Part shown: positions 9,098 to 17,877 of the stretch, one piece after another
How the letters are laid out: the number at the start of each line of letters is the position of its first letter
Numbering within the stretch: the stretch's first letter is position 1
Notes under the pieces: generated by a model
What the model saw: only the letters and a program-made list of their open reading frames with translations
Told to the model about the DNA's origin: nothing
The model's database searches: none
Program-made: the position numbers and the translations under genes
Source: an uncultured Methylococcaceae bacterium
GTDB lineage: Bacteria > Pseudomonadota > Gammaproteobacteria > Methylococcales > Methylomonadaceae
Assembly (NCBI GenBank): GCA_903859415.1
Contig: CAIOMN010000236.1
Span: 1 to 64,000 of the forward strand
Reading direction: 5' to 3'
Length of the DNA: 64,000 bases

Positions 9098-9475
9098 ATG
9101 ACTGAAAAAAATAAAATATTAGTTGAAGCTACACCCTATTTTATTGCTGAACAATCAGCACCAGAAAAGGATCATTATGTGTTTGCCTATACTATCACAA
9201 TCACAAACAAAGGCTCTGTACCTGCACAACTTTTGAATCGCCACTGGTTAATTACCGATTCGAATGGCAAAGTTCAGGAAGTAAGAGGTGATGGTGTCAT
9301 TGGCGAACAGCCTTATCTTAAACCGGGAGAAATATTCCGCTATACCAGTGGAGCAATACTTGAGACGCCTGTTGGCACTATGCAGGGTCAATATACAATG
9401 CATTCGGATGATGGCGATGAATTTAATGCTACTATACCGAAATTTACTTTATCAATTCCTAGAACACTGCATTAG
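9098..9475 (+). CDS. apaG: ApaG domain protein
   Basis: A 125-aa protein of the ApaG family, a fibronectin-III-like beta-sandwich often linked to Co2+/Mg2+ homeostasis and pyrophosphate binding, whose exact role remains open. The conserved core is present: the [20 protein letters not shown] strand-turn at about residues 30-49, and the [20 protein letters not shown] signature at about 68-87. The MQGQY segment is near 97. It is full length. The stop lies 4 bp before apaH, the common apaG-apaH arrangement. The rsmA and pdxA neighbours found in many relatives are absent. Confidence 0.96.
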   Translation: MTEKNKILVEATPYFIAEQSAPEKDHYVFAYTITITNKGSVPAQLLNRHWLITDSNGKVQEVRGDGVIGEQPYLKPGEIFRYTSGAILETPVGTMQGQYTMHSDDGDEFNATIPKFTLSIPRTLH

Positions 9476-9479
9476 TTAA

Positions 9480-10319
9480 ATGTCTATTTACGCGATTGGT
9501 GATATACAAGGTTGCTTTGATGACCTATTAAGGCTATTGGATACCATTTCCTTTAATGAAAATACTGATCAGTTGTGGTTTGCTGGCGATCTAGTTAATA
9601 GAGGACCCAAATCCTTGGAAACCCTGCGCTTTGTTAAATCATTAGGTCGTTCGGCAGTCACTGTACTCGGCAACCATGATATGCACTTACTCGCGGCCTC
9701 CTGTGTACCGAAGGTAGCCGATAAAAAATGTACGCTTAGTGCTGTGCTGGAAGCTCCAGATCGAGATGAGTTAATTGATTGGCTTAGATATCGACCATTG
9801 TTTCATTATAATGACGATTTCTGTCTGCTACATGCGGGCTTACCTCCGCAATGGGATTTTAAAACCACAAAAAAAATGGCTCTCTTCGCTGAGCAGACGT
9901 TAAAGAGTCCCGATTATCAAGTCTTTTTAAAACAAATGTATGGTAACAAACCCAATATTTGGTCAACCGACTTAAAAGGAGCTTCAAAGTTACGCTTTAT
10001 CATTAACTGTTTTACACGCATGCGTTATTGTGATGTTAATGGTCGCCTTGACTTTGCCAACAGCGGACCGTTGGGCTCTCAACCGAAGAATTTATTGCCG
10101 TGGTTTGACGTTCCAAAACGTAAAAATGCCGACATGCGTATTGTCTTCGGACACTGGTCAACTCTTGGGTATTACGAAGGCCGCAATTGCTATGCCATTG
10201 ATACGGGCTGCTTATGGGGTGGGCAGTTAACAGCACTAAAATTAGATAAAGAAACTCAGCGTTTCAGCATTGACTGCCCTGGCGCAAAAAAACCTAATAA
10301 ATCTTATAGCGTAGCTTAA
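9480..10319 (+). CDS. apaH: Symmetrical diadenosine tetraphosphatase
   Basis: A 279-aa metallophosphatase that hydrolyses Ap4A to two ADP, and in Proteobacteria also removes Np4 caps from RNA. Phosphoesterase motifs are all visible: GDIQGCFDD (residues 7-15), FAGDLVNRGP (about 35-44), LGNHDMHLLA (about 60-70), LLHAGLPPQW (about 118-127) and FGHWSTLG (about 222-229). Length is typical. Translation is probably coupled to apaG. Confidence 0.97.
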   Translation: MSIYAIGDIQGCFDDLLRLLDTISFNENTDQLWFAGDLVNRGPKSLETLRFVKSLGRSAVTVLGNHDMHLLAASCVPKVADKKCTLSAVLEAPDRDELIDWLRYRPLFHYNDDFCLLHAGLPPQWDFKTTKKMALFAEQTLKSPDYQVFLKQMYGNKPNIWSTDLKGASKLRFIINCFTRMRYCDVNGRLDFANSGPLGSQPKNLLPWFDVPKRKNADMRIVFGHWSTLGYYEGRNCYAIDTGCLWGGQLTALKLDKETQRFSIDCPGAKKPNKSYSVA

Positions 10320-10372
10320 ACCATACAATTGTTTAATGAAATTAATTGGCATTATCTTCAACTTCTGAAAGA

Positions 10373-11695
10373 CTATGAAGCAATAGCTGCGGACTTACCC
10401 CTACTTTCATTAACTTTAGTTAATAGAACTAAGCCAAGGATAAAAAACAGGAGTGTCGAGATTAGCGATGAACGATGATTTCCATCAGTAAAATAATTGA
10501 TCAAACCATAACTTAATGGGCCAAGGATTGCTGACAAACGGTTCACTAACCCCCATAAACCTAAAAATTCACCTGCTCGTTCTGTAGGTGAAAACTTACT
10601 CACTAAAGCACGCCCAACCGCTTGACTTGCTCCCATCGCTATTCCGATAATATTTCCTGCAATCCACATATCTGTTGGCGTGCTTGCGAATAAAGCGAAA
10701 ATAACGGCGACAATCCAGATGACCAGTGTAATAGCAAGCGTTGGAACTGAACCGATTCTATCTTGCATATGTCCACAAATCAAAGCACCTACCGCCGCTG
10801 TGACGTTCACAACCATAATGAGTATAATCAATGACTGAGTGTCGAACCCAATAACCTCTTGTGCATAAATTGCAGCCAACACCACAACGGTGCTAACGCC
10901 GGACTGATAAATACCAAGCGTTATCAAAAACCAAAGCAAATCCCGAAACCTAGCCGCTTCTTTAAAGGTGTTAGCCAATCGAGTGTAGCTAACCTGAAGA
11001 TTTGATAGCGTATTATCACCCGCTACGGGTATGGCTCGTTCTTGTAACCAAATAAAGGTAGGTGCAGCAGCCAAAGCAAAAATGGATGCTGTAATCAGCA
11101 ACGTCACTGGCACGTAATGAGTTTCTGGCAAACCTTGTTGCTTGGCCCAAGTAATATAAGCCAAACAAATTCCCAAAGTGAGTAATCCTCCAAAATACCC
11201 CAAACTCCAACCATAACCCGATAATCGCCCCATATTCTCTTCTGGCACAAGTTCCGGTAGAAATCCTGCAATCAGGCTTTCTCCACTTGCAAACATAATG
11301 GCAGAACTAGTTACCAATACCATTCCCAGCCATATATCGCCTGGCCCAACCAATGCCAGTAATGCCGTTGCTGTAATACAACCAACGGAAGATATTAAGA
11401 GAAAAAACTTTTTACAGGCACGATGATCGGCAATTGCTCCAAGTAATGGACCACTGATCATCACTACAAAATTAGCAATACCAATTGCAATCGACCACAA
11501 CAAAGTTGATAACCCTGGAGAATATCCTTGTGAAGCACCTGCAACTACGGCTACAAAATAAGCGCTAAAGATTGTTGTTTGCACAACCGTTGTATAGCCA
11601 GAGTTGGCAAAATCATATAATGCCCAAGAGATAAGCTCTCTTCGTCCAGCCCAACTTTTACAATCCATCGAGATTTTATTCGGAATGCTATTCAT
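10373..11695 (-). CDS. MFS transporter of the UMF1/Atg22-like family
   Basis: A 440-aa integral membrane protein with about 12 predicted transmembrane helices. The N-terminal SWALYDFANSGYTTVVQTTI segment (about residues 23-42) is the hallmark of the UMF1 (Atg22-like) branch of the major facilitator superfamily. The central loop around residues 210-245 is hydrophilic, splitting the protein into two six-helix halves. Substrate is unknown; fungal relatives export amino acids from the vacuole, which does not define the bacterial role. It lies 55 bp downstream of the TetR gene on the same strand and may be its target. Confidence 0.85.
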   Translation of the reverse strand: MNSIPNKISMDCKSWAGRRELISWALYDFANSGYTTVVQTTIFSAYFVAVVAGASQGYSPGLSTLLWSIAIGIANFVVMISGPLLGAIADHRACKKFFLLISSVGCITATALLALVGPGDIWLGMVLVTSSAIMFASGESLIAGFLPELVPEENMGRLSGYGWSLGYFGGLLTLGICLAYITWAKQQGLPETHYVPVTLLITASIFALAAAPTFIWLQERAIPVAGDNTLSNLQVSYTRLANTFKEAARFRDLLWFLITLGIYQSGVSTVVVLAAIYAQEVIGFDTQSLIILIMVVNVTAAVGALICGHMQDRIGSVPTLAITLVIWIVAVIFALFASTPTDMWIAGNIIGIAMGASQAVGRALVSKFSPTERAGEFLGLWGLVNRLSAILGPLSYGLINYFTDGNHRSSLISTLLFFILGLVLLTKVNESRGKSAAIAS

Positions 11696-11750
11696 ACTAA
11701 AGAATCCTTAACAATTGTTTTTTACAGTTCTTTTATGCTTTAAAAAGAGC

Positions 11751-12362
11751 TTATTCATTAGTCTCTATAAGCCATCCACGCAAAAAATTTCTTACCAACA
11801 CAGTGACTATGTCTTCTATCTCTCTTGTTTCTGATTTGTCGCTTTGTTCATTTATCAATAATACACAGATGCCTTGAATCCCTGTTGATAATGCAAGGGC
11901 AGCATACTTAATTTGCTGTTCAGTCCTAGCAGGTTTAATTCGAGCTAATCTTTCTCTGACTGGAAAGAGTATTTTATCAATTTTAGTCTGATACCAGGCA
12001 TGAGTTTCTTGCTCAATCTTAGTAGGCAGAGGATATTTAAGTGCTTGGGACCACTGATTAAAATTCTGAATGGCATAAGAGACATAATTCACCGCCCATA
12101 ACTCAAGGAACTGTTGATCATTGTCATCATTTACCATGAGCAAGTTTTCAGCGAGCTTATCCAGTGTTCTTGCGTTTATTTGCATGATCAAATCTGCCAT
12201 ATTCGCGAAGACCATATAGATACTACCGACGGTATAGCCAATTTCTCTTGCTATTCGGCGCACATTCAATGCCGAAATTCCCTCTTCAGAAACAATGATT
12301 TCAGCTGCGTTAAGAATCAAGGCTTTTAATTCTTCAGAACTATGTTCACATCGTTTTGCCAT
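11751..12362 (-). CDS. TetR/AcrR family transcriptional regulator
   Basis: A 203-aa one-component repressor. The N-terminal helix-turn-helix is clear: ILNAAEIIVSEEGISALNVR followed by IAREIGYTVGSIYMVFANM (about residues 16-55). The C-terminal half is helical and ligand-binding-like, resembling WHG-type TetR C-domains, though no ligand can be named. The ATG at 12362 has GGAGAAA just upstream and is preferred over a start at 12401. It precedes the MFS gene and is divergent from the DUF475 gene, so it could control either. An 8-bp palindrome CAATATTG at 12442-12449 is the only operator-like element noticed and is weak. Confidence 0.88.
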   Translation of the reverse strand: MAKRCEHSSEELKALILNAAEIIVSEEGISALNVRRIAREIGYTVGSIYMVFANMADLIMQINARTLDKLAENLLMVNDDNDQQFLELWAVNYVSYAIQNFNQWSQALKYPLPTKIEQETHAWYQTKIDKILFPVRERLARIKPARTEQQIKYAALALSTGIQGICVLLINEQSDKSETREIEDIVTVLVRNFLRGWLIETNE

Positions 12363-12526
12363 ATTTTCTCCGTTTGAGGAACTGTCCCTAGTTAAGCACA
12401 ATATTTAAACATCAACGTTATGCGATGCAATCAATGACTGACAATATTGACTGAATAGGAGAATGATGATTATATTAGGGAACATCCTCGATACTTCTCA
12501 ATAAATCAGCATAATATCATTAGGAA

Positions 12527-12545
12527 ATTCATGATTATCATTCTA
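12527..12545. promoter_or_regulatory. Fur-like box upstream of the DUF475 gene
   Basis: The 19 bp match 13 positions of the GATAATGATTATCATTATC-type Fur consensus, with an unbroken 12-bp core ATGATTATCATT. About 60 bp further from the gene (12459-12476), GAGAAT-GATGAT-TATATT resembles two imperfect GATAAT hexamers. Both lie in the 249-bp gap between the divergent TetR and DUF475 genes. Such AT-rich matches arise by chance in this genome, so this is only a candidate. Confidence 0.3.
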
Positions 12546-12611
12546 TAAGTTGATTTTCAGTATACCTGCTGACAGTTACGGGACAAAACACTCATCAATT
12601 AAAGGTACTAT

Positions 12612-13619
12612 ATGCAGCATTTTCGTCTTTCGTTTATCGTTACAACAATATGTTTATCTGTAGCAGTTTATTGGGGCGGCGCCATGGGCGCGTTTATCGC
12701 TCTAATTCTCGGCATCCTTGAGGTGAGTTTATCATTTGATAATGCGGTTGTGAATGCTTCAATATTGAAACGCATGGATGAACGTTGGCAACAGTACTTT
12801 TTAACGTGGGGAATTTTAATCGCAGTCTTTGGTATGCGACTTTTATTTCCTATTTTAATCGTAGCGACAGCAACGGGGCTTGATTTTATCGCTGTCACCC
12901 AAATGGCATTGCATGACCCCAATACATATGCACACCATCTGGATGAGTCCCATGTACAAATTGCCGCTTTTGGTGGCATGTTCTTAATGATGGTCTTTTT
13001 CTCTTTTATTTTTGACAATAGTAAAGAGTTACATTGGTTAGGCTATATTGAAAGGAAGCTATCCGACTTTGGAAAGCTTGAATCTATTGAAATTATTTTA
13101 GCATTAGCCATTTTGTTGATTGGTCAGCACTGGATTCCCGAAGCCATTCGTTTAAAAGCACTGATTGCGGGCATATCAGGACTCATCCTATTTGTCATCG
13201 TAGACAGTTTATCCGCATTATTCGAAGACGAAGAAGAAGGTGAAGAAGTTTCTAACGCTATTAAAAAAGGTAGTGTAATGAGCTTCTTATATCTTGAAGT
13301 TTTAGATGCTTCGTTTTCATTCGATGGCGTTATCGGTGCATTTGCAATCACACAAGATGTGGTTATTATTATGTTGGGCTTAGCGATAGGTGCTATGTTT
13401 GTTAGAAGTCTGACTGTTTATTTAGTTAGAAAGGGAACATTAGACGAATATGTATTTTTGGAACACGGCGCTCATTATGCCATCGGTTCACTCGCCGGTA
13501 TTATGCTTGCCAGTATTAACTACTCAATTTCTGAAGTTATAACAGGGTTGATTGGCGCTGTTATGATTGGCTTATCGGTTTTATCTTCAATCTTTTATAA
13601 AAAGAAACACGCCAAATAA
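12612..13619 (+). CDS. DUF475 (TerC-like) multispanning membrane protein
   Basis: A 335-aa inner-membrane protein with about eight or nine hydrophobic segments. Two related motifs, LEVSLSFDNAVVNASIL (about residues 36-52) and LEVLDASFSFDGVIGAFAI (about 227-245), show an internal duplication. Each carries an acidic residue inside a membrane helix, as in TerC/Alx-type metal transporters of the LysE superfamily. A cytoplasmic acidic loop (FEDEEEGEE) is near residue 205. The function of DUF475 proteins is not established; export of Mn or another divalent metal is the best guess. A terminator-like hairpin follows it, and rpiA begins 52 bp downstream. Confidence 0.85.
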   Translation: MQHFRLSFIVTTICLSVAVYWGGAMGAFIALILGILEVSLSFDNAVVNASILKRMDERWQQYFLTWGILIAVFGMRLLFPILIVATATGLDFIAVTQMALHDPNTYAHHLDESHVQIAAFGGMFLMMVFFSFIFDNSKELHWLGYIERKLSDFGKLESIEIILALAILLIGQHWIPEAIRLKALIAGISGLILFVIVDSLSALFEDEEEGEEVSNAIKKGSVMSFLYLEVLDASFSFDGVIGAFAITQDVVIIMLGLAIGAMFVRSLTVYLVRKGTLDEYVFLEHGAHYAIGSLAGIMLASINYSISEVITGLIGAVMIGLSVLSSIFYKKKHAK

Positions 13620-13629
13620 TCTGATTTTT

Positions 13630-13658
13630 AAGGTATCATCCCATACCTTTTATTTTTT
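13630..13658 (+). terminator. Rho-independent terminator after the DUF475 gene
   Basis: The 7-bp stem AAGGTAT/ATACCTT encloses the loop CATCCC and is followed directly by a run of ten T within twelve bases. It fills most of the 52-bp gap before rpiA, which leaves no obvious room for a separate rpiA promoter. Rpi expression may thus depend on read-through. Confidence 0.75.
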
Positions 13659-13671
13659 ACGGTAACACACT

Positions 13672-14325
13672 ATGACACAAGATGAATTAAAACAAAAAGT
13701 AGCCTTAGCGGCCATCGAATACGTTAAAAACGTTGCGATTATCGGCGTAGGCACTGGTTCAACTGTTAAGCACTTTATTGATTATTTAGCGGATATTAAA
13801 GGCAATATCGAAGGCGCTGTTTCTAGCTCTGAAGTCAGTACAGAACACTTGAAAAAGGTAGGAATTCCAGTATTCGATCTTAACGCTGTCGGTACTTTAG
13901 ATGTTTATGTCGATGGCGCTGATGAAGTCAATCCACACAAGCACCTTATCAAAGGCGGTGGTGGTGCTTTAACTCGTGAAAAAATTATTGCAGCAGCCAG
14001 CAAGAAATTCGTTTGTATCGTTGATGAAACTAAAACGGTTGATGTATTAGGCGCTTTTGCTTTGCCTGTGGAAGTTATTCCAATGGCAAGAAGTTATGTA
14101 GCCAGAGAATTGGTTAAATTAGGTGGTCAACCAGTATGGCGTGAAAACTACATCACCGACAACCACAACGAAATTCTAGATGTACACAATTTATCGATCT
14201 TAGATCCTATTGAACTCGAAAAAATTATTAACAATATTACTGGTGTTGTCACTAACGGTCTTTTCGCGATACGTCCTGCTGATATCGTTTTAATTGGTAA
14301 AGGTACAGAGGTAATTACTCGTTAA
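13672..14325 (+). CDS. rpiA: Ribose-5-phosphate isomerase A
   Basis: A 217-aa cytosolic enzyme of the pentose phosphate pathway, interconverting ribose 5-phosphate and ribulose 5-phosphate. All family motifs are present: [13 protein letters not shown] (phosphate loop, about residues 22-34), the VDGADEVNP segment (about 81-89) with catalytic Asp residues, and [12 protein letters not shown] (about 94-105) with the catalytic Glu in LTREK. Length matches E. coli RpiA (219 aa). Only a weak ribosome-binding site (ACGGTAA) is visible. Confidence 0.98.
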   Translation: MTQDELKQKVALAAIEYVKNVAIIGVGTGSTVKHFIDYLADIKGNIEGAVSSSEVSTEHLKKVGIPVFDLNAVGTLDVYVDGADEVNPHKHLIKGGGGALTREKIIAAASKKFVCIVDETKTVDVLGAFALPVEVIPMARSYVARELVKLGGQPVWRENYITDNHNEILDVHNLSILDPIELEKIINNITGVVTNGLFAIRPADIVLIGKGTEVITR

Positions 14326-14337
14326 TTGCGTAAAAGC

Positions 14338-14365
14338 GTCGAGCAAGTAAGTTAACTTGCTCGAC
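14338..14365. terminator. Bidirectional terminator hairpin between rpiA and gspD
   Basis: A perfect 11-bp stem, GTCGAGCAAGT with ACTTGCTCGAC, encloses the 6-nt loop AAGTTA. It lies between convergent rpiA and the end of the T2SS operon. The flanks are only moderately T-rich, so termination strength is uncertain. Confidence 0.65.
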
Positions 14366-14451
14366 ATCATTTCTCTAGTGTCACCGAATCGCCTAACGCA
14401 ACCAATGAACCTAATTTGCGTTTATAACTTACTTTTTATTGAAGTAGCTTC

Positions 14452-16668
14452 CTAATTAACGTGGGAGTCATCTTGATAAATCCCAGTTAATTTGCGCTTA
14501 AACTCATTAGAAATCACCCTTGAATCTTGCTTACTTGTTACGACTCTCGGTGTGATTAATACAACTAATTCTGTTTTTTTCTTTGTCTTATCGGTACTCC
14601 CGAATAACTCCCCAACTAGTGGCAAATTAGTTAAAAACGGAAACCCCGTTTTAGTGATTGTATAATTGTCAGCTATTAATCCACCTAGCACAACAGTTTC
14701 TCCGTCATGAACCACTACGGAACTGTCAATTTCTTTTTTATCAAAAGTTGCAGTTGAGGTAACGCCTGTTGCAGGTGCTGGAGCTACATCACTGACGATT
14801 TGCTTTAACTTCATAATCACCATGCCATTTGCATTGACTCTGGGTGAAACTTCCAAAGTAACCCCAGTATCTTTATATTGAATTGAAGTTCCAAGAGCGA
14901 TACTTGGTGTTCCTGATGTAGCAACAGGAAGTGATGATGTACTAGTTTGAACCGGAACTTGTTGACCTACATTGATTTTAGCTTTCTGATTATTTAATAC
15001 CATTAATGATGGAGAAGATATAACATTTAAATTAGAAGATTTAGCCAAAGAATTTAAAAGTGATTGCACAGCACCGGAACTATACAAAGCAGTCAGTCCG
15101 CCTGTTCCCAATGCTGCAGCTGTTGCAGTTGCAGCCCCTCCAAAAGATACGGCACTGCTCCCATGAGACAAATACCAAGATATACCGTAACTTAATTCGC
15201 CAGATAATGTAACTTCGACTACAGTTGCGTCAATCAATACTTGTAACGGCATCACATCAAGTTGATTAATAATTGGCAATATCACCTCATAATCCTGTGC
15301 GGTTGCTACAATAATAATTGAATTATTCGGCTCGTCAGCAATGATTTTTACCTTACCCACATTAGCAATTGAACCACTGGCTATCGGATCACCGTTACTA
15401 CCAGCTCCAGTGCCACCGTTTTCCAATTCGTTGGTAGCAAAAGCGCCTAAATTCCCGGACAATCCATTGCTCATATTAGTATTACCCATGCCGGTACTAC
15501 CCATACCAGTATTTCCCATATTGGAAGGTGAACTTCCCATACTAGACGATGAGGAATCTTGACTAGAAATACTGTCAGCTATTTCACCTGGGGCAACCTT
15601 AGCAGACGTATCCGCACTTTTAGCACCCGTAAAAATCTGATTCAGTGTAGCAGCCAATTTCTTCGCGTCAACATGTTGAGCTTTATAAACATTGACCCCA
15701 CCACCAGAAGCAGTGTTAGCCTTATCTAATCTAGCTATCCAATTTTCTATATCATCTAGATAGTGGGCTTGGTGAGTCACTGCCATAACGGCATTCAAAC
15801 GCTTAATCGGCATAAACTGAAAAAATTCAGATTCTCCACCCTTACTACCTTTCTGATAAAAAACACTTTGCAACTCTTTAATGATCGTTTCTGGATCTAC
15901 ATGGGTCAGTGGAAATACACCAAAAGATCGTCCCTTCAATATATTAATATCAAATGTATTGATCATATCTATCACTCTGGCTATCTCATCGGCTGTGCCA
16001 GAAACAACCATTATATTTCTCTTGCTGTCTACATTTAGTATTGTTTTATCATGAACTAACGGCTTTATGATATCTGCAATATCTTTGACCGCAACATTTT
16101 TAACCGGGATCACTCGAGTCTGATACCCAGCCGCTCTAGCAGAAAAATCTGATGTATATAGTGCATCCGCTGCTGGTTCAATGTGATAAATTTTTCCATC
16201 TTTAACCAGCGCCGCATTATTCATTCTAAGAACCATCTCTAATGCTGGCAACAACTCTTCCTTGGTTAAAGGTTCCGTAGTTTGCAATGTCACCTTACCT
16301 GTTACTTTTGGACTTAAAACATAGTTCTGACCCAAAATATCACTCAACACGACCTTTGCTACTTCACCAAGATCTGCTTCATCGAAATTAAGACTATATG
16401 AGCCCGATCCTTTTGATGCTATATTCCTAATTTTCTTAGGCTCACTGGTAACTGCACGGTCAGTGCCAAGATACCGTTCACTGGCGGGCGGAGAAATAAT
16501 CGTTTTGTTTTCTAATTGATGGAAAACCTCAGCTGGGGCCTCCTTTTTCACTGGCTCCAAAAGCAGTTTATCTCGTTGCTTAAACCCTATTAATTCACAT
16601 CCGGCTAATGATAAGCCCATAACCAACACACAGCTATTGATACTGATTTTTCTAAAATCTTTATTCAT
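14452..16668 (-). CDS. gspD: Type II secretion outer-membrane secretin
   Basis: A 738-aa secretin that forms the outer-membrane channel of the T2SS. The N-terminus has a lipoprotein-type signal ending SLAGCELIG near residue 25, unlike classical GspD, which is cut by signal peptidase I and uses a pilotin. N-domains (N0-N3) span about residues 90-400. The C-terminal secretin domain includes SGELSYGISWYL, the VPVQTSTSS strand and EIDSSVVVHDGETVVLGGL. A Ser/Gly/Met/Asn-rich low-complexity insert of about 80 residues lies in the N3 region. The ATG at 16668 has GAGAA upstream and overlaps gspC by 8 bp. It is the last gene of the operon. Confidence 0.93.
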   Translation of the reverse strand: MNKDFRKISINSCVLVMGLSLAGCELIGFKQRDKLLLEPVKKEAPAEVFHQLENKTIISPPASERYLGTDRAVTSEPKKIRNIASKGSGSYSLNFDEADLGEVAKVVLSDILGQNYVLSPKVTGKVTLQTTEPLTKEELLPALEMVLRMNNAALVKDGKIYHIEPAADALYTSDFSARAAGYQTRVIPVKNVAVKDIADIIKPLVHDKTILNVDSKRNIMVVSGTADEIARVIDMINTFDINILKGRSFGVFPLTHVDPETIIKELQSVFYQKGSKGGESEFFQFMPIKRLNAVMAVTHQAHYLDDIENWIARLDKANTASGGGVNVYKAQHVDAKKLAATLNQIFTGAKSADTSAKVAPGEIADSISSQDSSSSSMGSSPSNMGNTGMGSTGMGNTNMSNGLSGNLGAFATNELENGGTGAGSNGDPIASGSIANVGKVKIIADEPNNSIIIVATAQDYEVILPIINQLDVMPLQVLIDATVVEVTLSGELSYGISWYLSHGSSAVSFGGAATATAAALGTGGLTALYSSGAVQSLLNSLAKSSNLNVISSPSLMVLNNQKAKINVGQQVPVQTSTSSLPVATSGTPSIALGTSIQYKDTGVTLEVSPRVNANGMVIMKLKQIVSDVAPAPATGVTSTATFDKKEIDSSVVVHDGETVVLGGLIADNYTITKTGFPFLTNLPLVGELFGSTDKTKKKTELVVLITPRVVTSKQDSRVISNEFKRKLTGIYQDDSHVN

Positions 16669-17272
16669 GGGTATTCTCAAGTTCACCTTGTACAGGCATT
16701 TGGACATCTTCTGGTTTAGGGACATTAAATTTATTGGGTACATTCATTTTCTTGGACGAATCTTTTACCTTTACTTTTCGCAAAAGCAATTCTTTTTGCT
16801 GATCACCTTGCTTTACTATAACCTTATCTTGATGAACCTCAGTGAGCTTCCAACCATCTAAATCAGCACCTAAAGCAATTCTTCTGTATTTGTCTTTTGC
16901 TGTCTTACCGCTTTGCCTATTAAATAAAGCAGATAAACCTTTTTCTGTCGAGTAGATACCCATTAACTCCCAGTCAAAAACAATCGGTATTTCTAGGCTT
17001 TGCGCCGCTGTTGCAACTTCTTGCTGAGATTCATCAACTGGACGTCTACCCTTAATAAATAACGGACGCGCCACAAAATCAACATAACTGTCTTGTGGCT
17101 TTTTATGAAGGTCAATTTGTGGCATGTCTTCCAGTGAGGTTTTAACATCATTTGGCATTAAAGACTTCATAATAGAGCTTTGTGACCATCCCGCATAAAG
17201 CCACTCACCGGCAATTATAAATAAGCTAGCAACACAAATCGATGCTAACAAAAATACTAATTTAATATTCAT
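16661..17272 (-). CDS. gspC: GspC-like inner-membrane T2SS component
   Basis: A 203-aa bitopic protein with one N-terminal transmembrane segment (about residues 5-25) and a periplasmic part. The DFVARPLFIKGRRPVDE segment (about 64-80) and the following beta-rich block (VFDWELMGIYS through KEKVIVKQGDQQKELLLRKV-like strands, about 97-160) resemble the homology region of GspC, which contacts the N0 domain of GspD. No PDZ domain is present. It might alternatively be called a T2SS protein N/PilP-like factor. It overlaps gspD at its 3' end and abuts gspM, which supports a GspC-type role linking platform and secretin. Confidence 0.75.
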   Translation of the reverse strand: MNIKLVFLLASICVASLFIIAGEWLYAGWSQSSIMKSLMPNDVKTSLEDMPQIDLHKKPQDSYVDFVARPLFIKGRRPVDESQQEVATAAQSLEIPIVFDWELMGIYSTEKGLSALFNRQSGKTAKDKYRRIALGADLDGWKLTEVHQDKVIVKQGDQQKELLLRKVKVKDSSKKMNVPNKFNVPKPEDVQMPVQGELENTHE

Positions 17273-17877
17273 TATGCTGGTTTTCTCATAAAACTAACCG
17301 CCTGAAAATTAACGTTCAGTTCGTTACTATCCTCAATTTGCCGGGTTACTTTATTTCTAGTTCCCCGCATAGGTCTTATATCGATTTGATTAATTATAAT
17401 AAGCGGCTCAGATGTCTCTAATTTATATAGAACTGCCTGTAAAACTTGACTATTTCCAGTCATCCTAACACTTACCGTTATACGCTTAAAAGCATCTTTA
17501 TTACTAACCGGTAAAGCTTGCGTACTACTTAACTGTCCGCCAGCATCAACAATGGTTTTTTTTATAAATTCTTGCATTTCAGCGGAAGCTAAGGCATCTG
17601 TCGCCTGACGATTAAAATATCCTTGCTGCTCCTGCTTTTTTGATATATCAGCCATACTATTGGTCACTGTATCTGAGTTCGCTAAAATGCGTTCATATTG
17701 CTGGAGTTTAAAGACCAGACTCCTCTTCGCTTCAAGCAAATCAAGTTCTTTGCTTATTAAAGGTAAAAAAACAACTAAACCTATCACCAGTACAACCCCC
17801 ACTAACAAACCGACGGCAAGCAAACGCTGTTGAGATACTTGTAATTCTACATCAGCGCTTTTTAATTTACTCTCCAC
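17272..17877 (-). CDS. gspM: GspM/PilO-like T2SS assembly-platform protein
   Basis: A 201-aa bitopic inner-membrane protein. A transmembrane helix at about residues 18-42 (LLAVGLLVGVVLVIGLVVFLP core) is followed by a coiled-coil stretch (KELDLLEAKRSLVFKLQQYERIL) and a ferredoxin-like periplasmic domain with the ending NFQAVSFMRKPA. This architecture fits GspM of the short T2SS type. It overlaps gspL by 11 bp and gspC by 1 bp. Confidence 0.85.
   Translation of the reverse strand: MESKLKSADVELQVSQQRLLAVGLLVGVVLVIGLVVFLPLISKELDLLEAKRSLVFKLQQYERILANSDTVTNSMADISKKQEQQGYFNRQATDALASAEMQEFIKKTIVDAGGQLSSTQALPVSNKDAFKRITVSVRMTGNSQVLQAVLYKLETSEPLIIINQIDIRPMRGTRNKVTRQIEDSNELNVNFQAVSFMRKPA

Noticed and set aside
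12668-13018. 116-codon minus-strand frame inside the DUF475 gene
   Set aside because: Antisense shadow of a clear multi-helix membrane protein; no independent ribosome-binding site or family.
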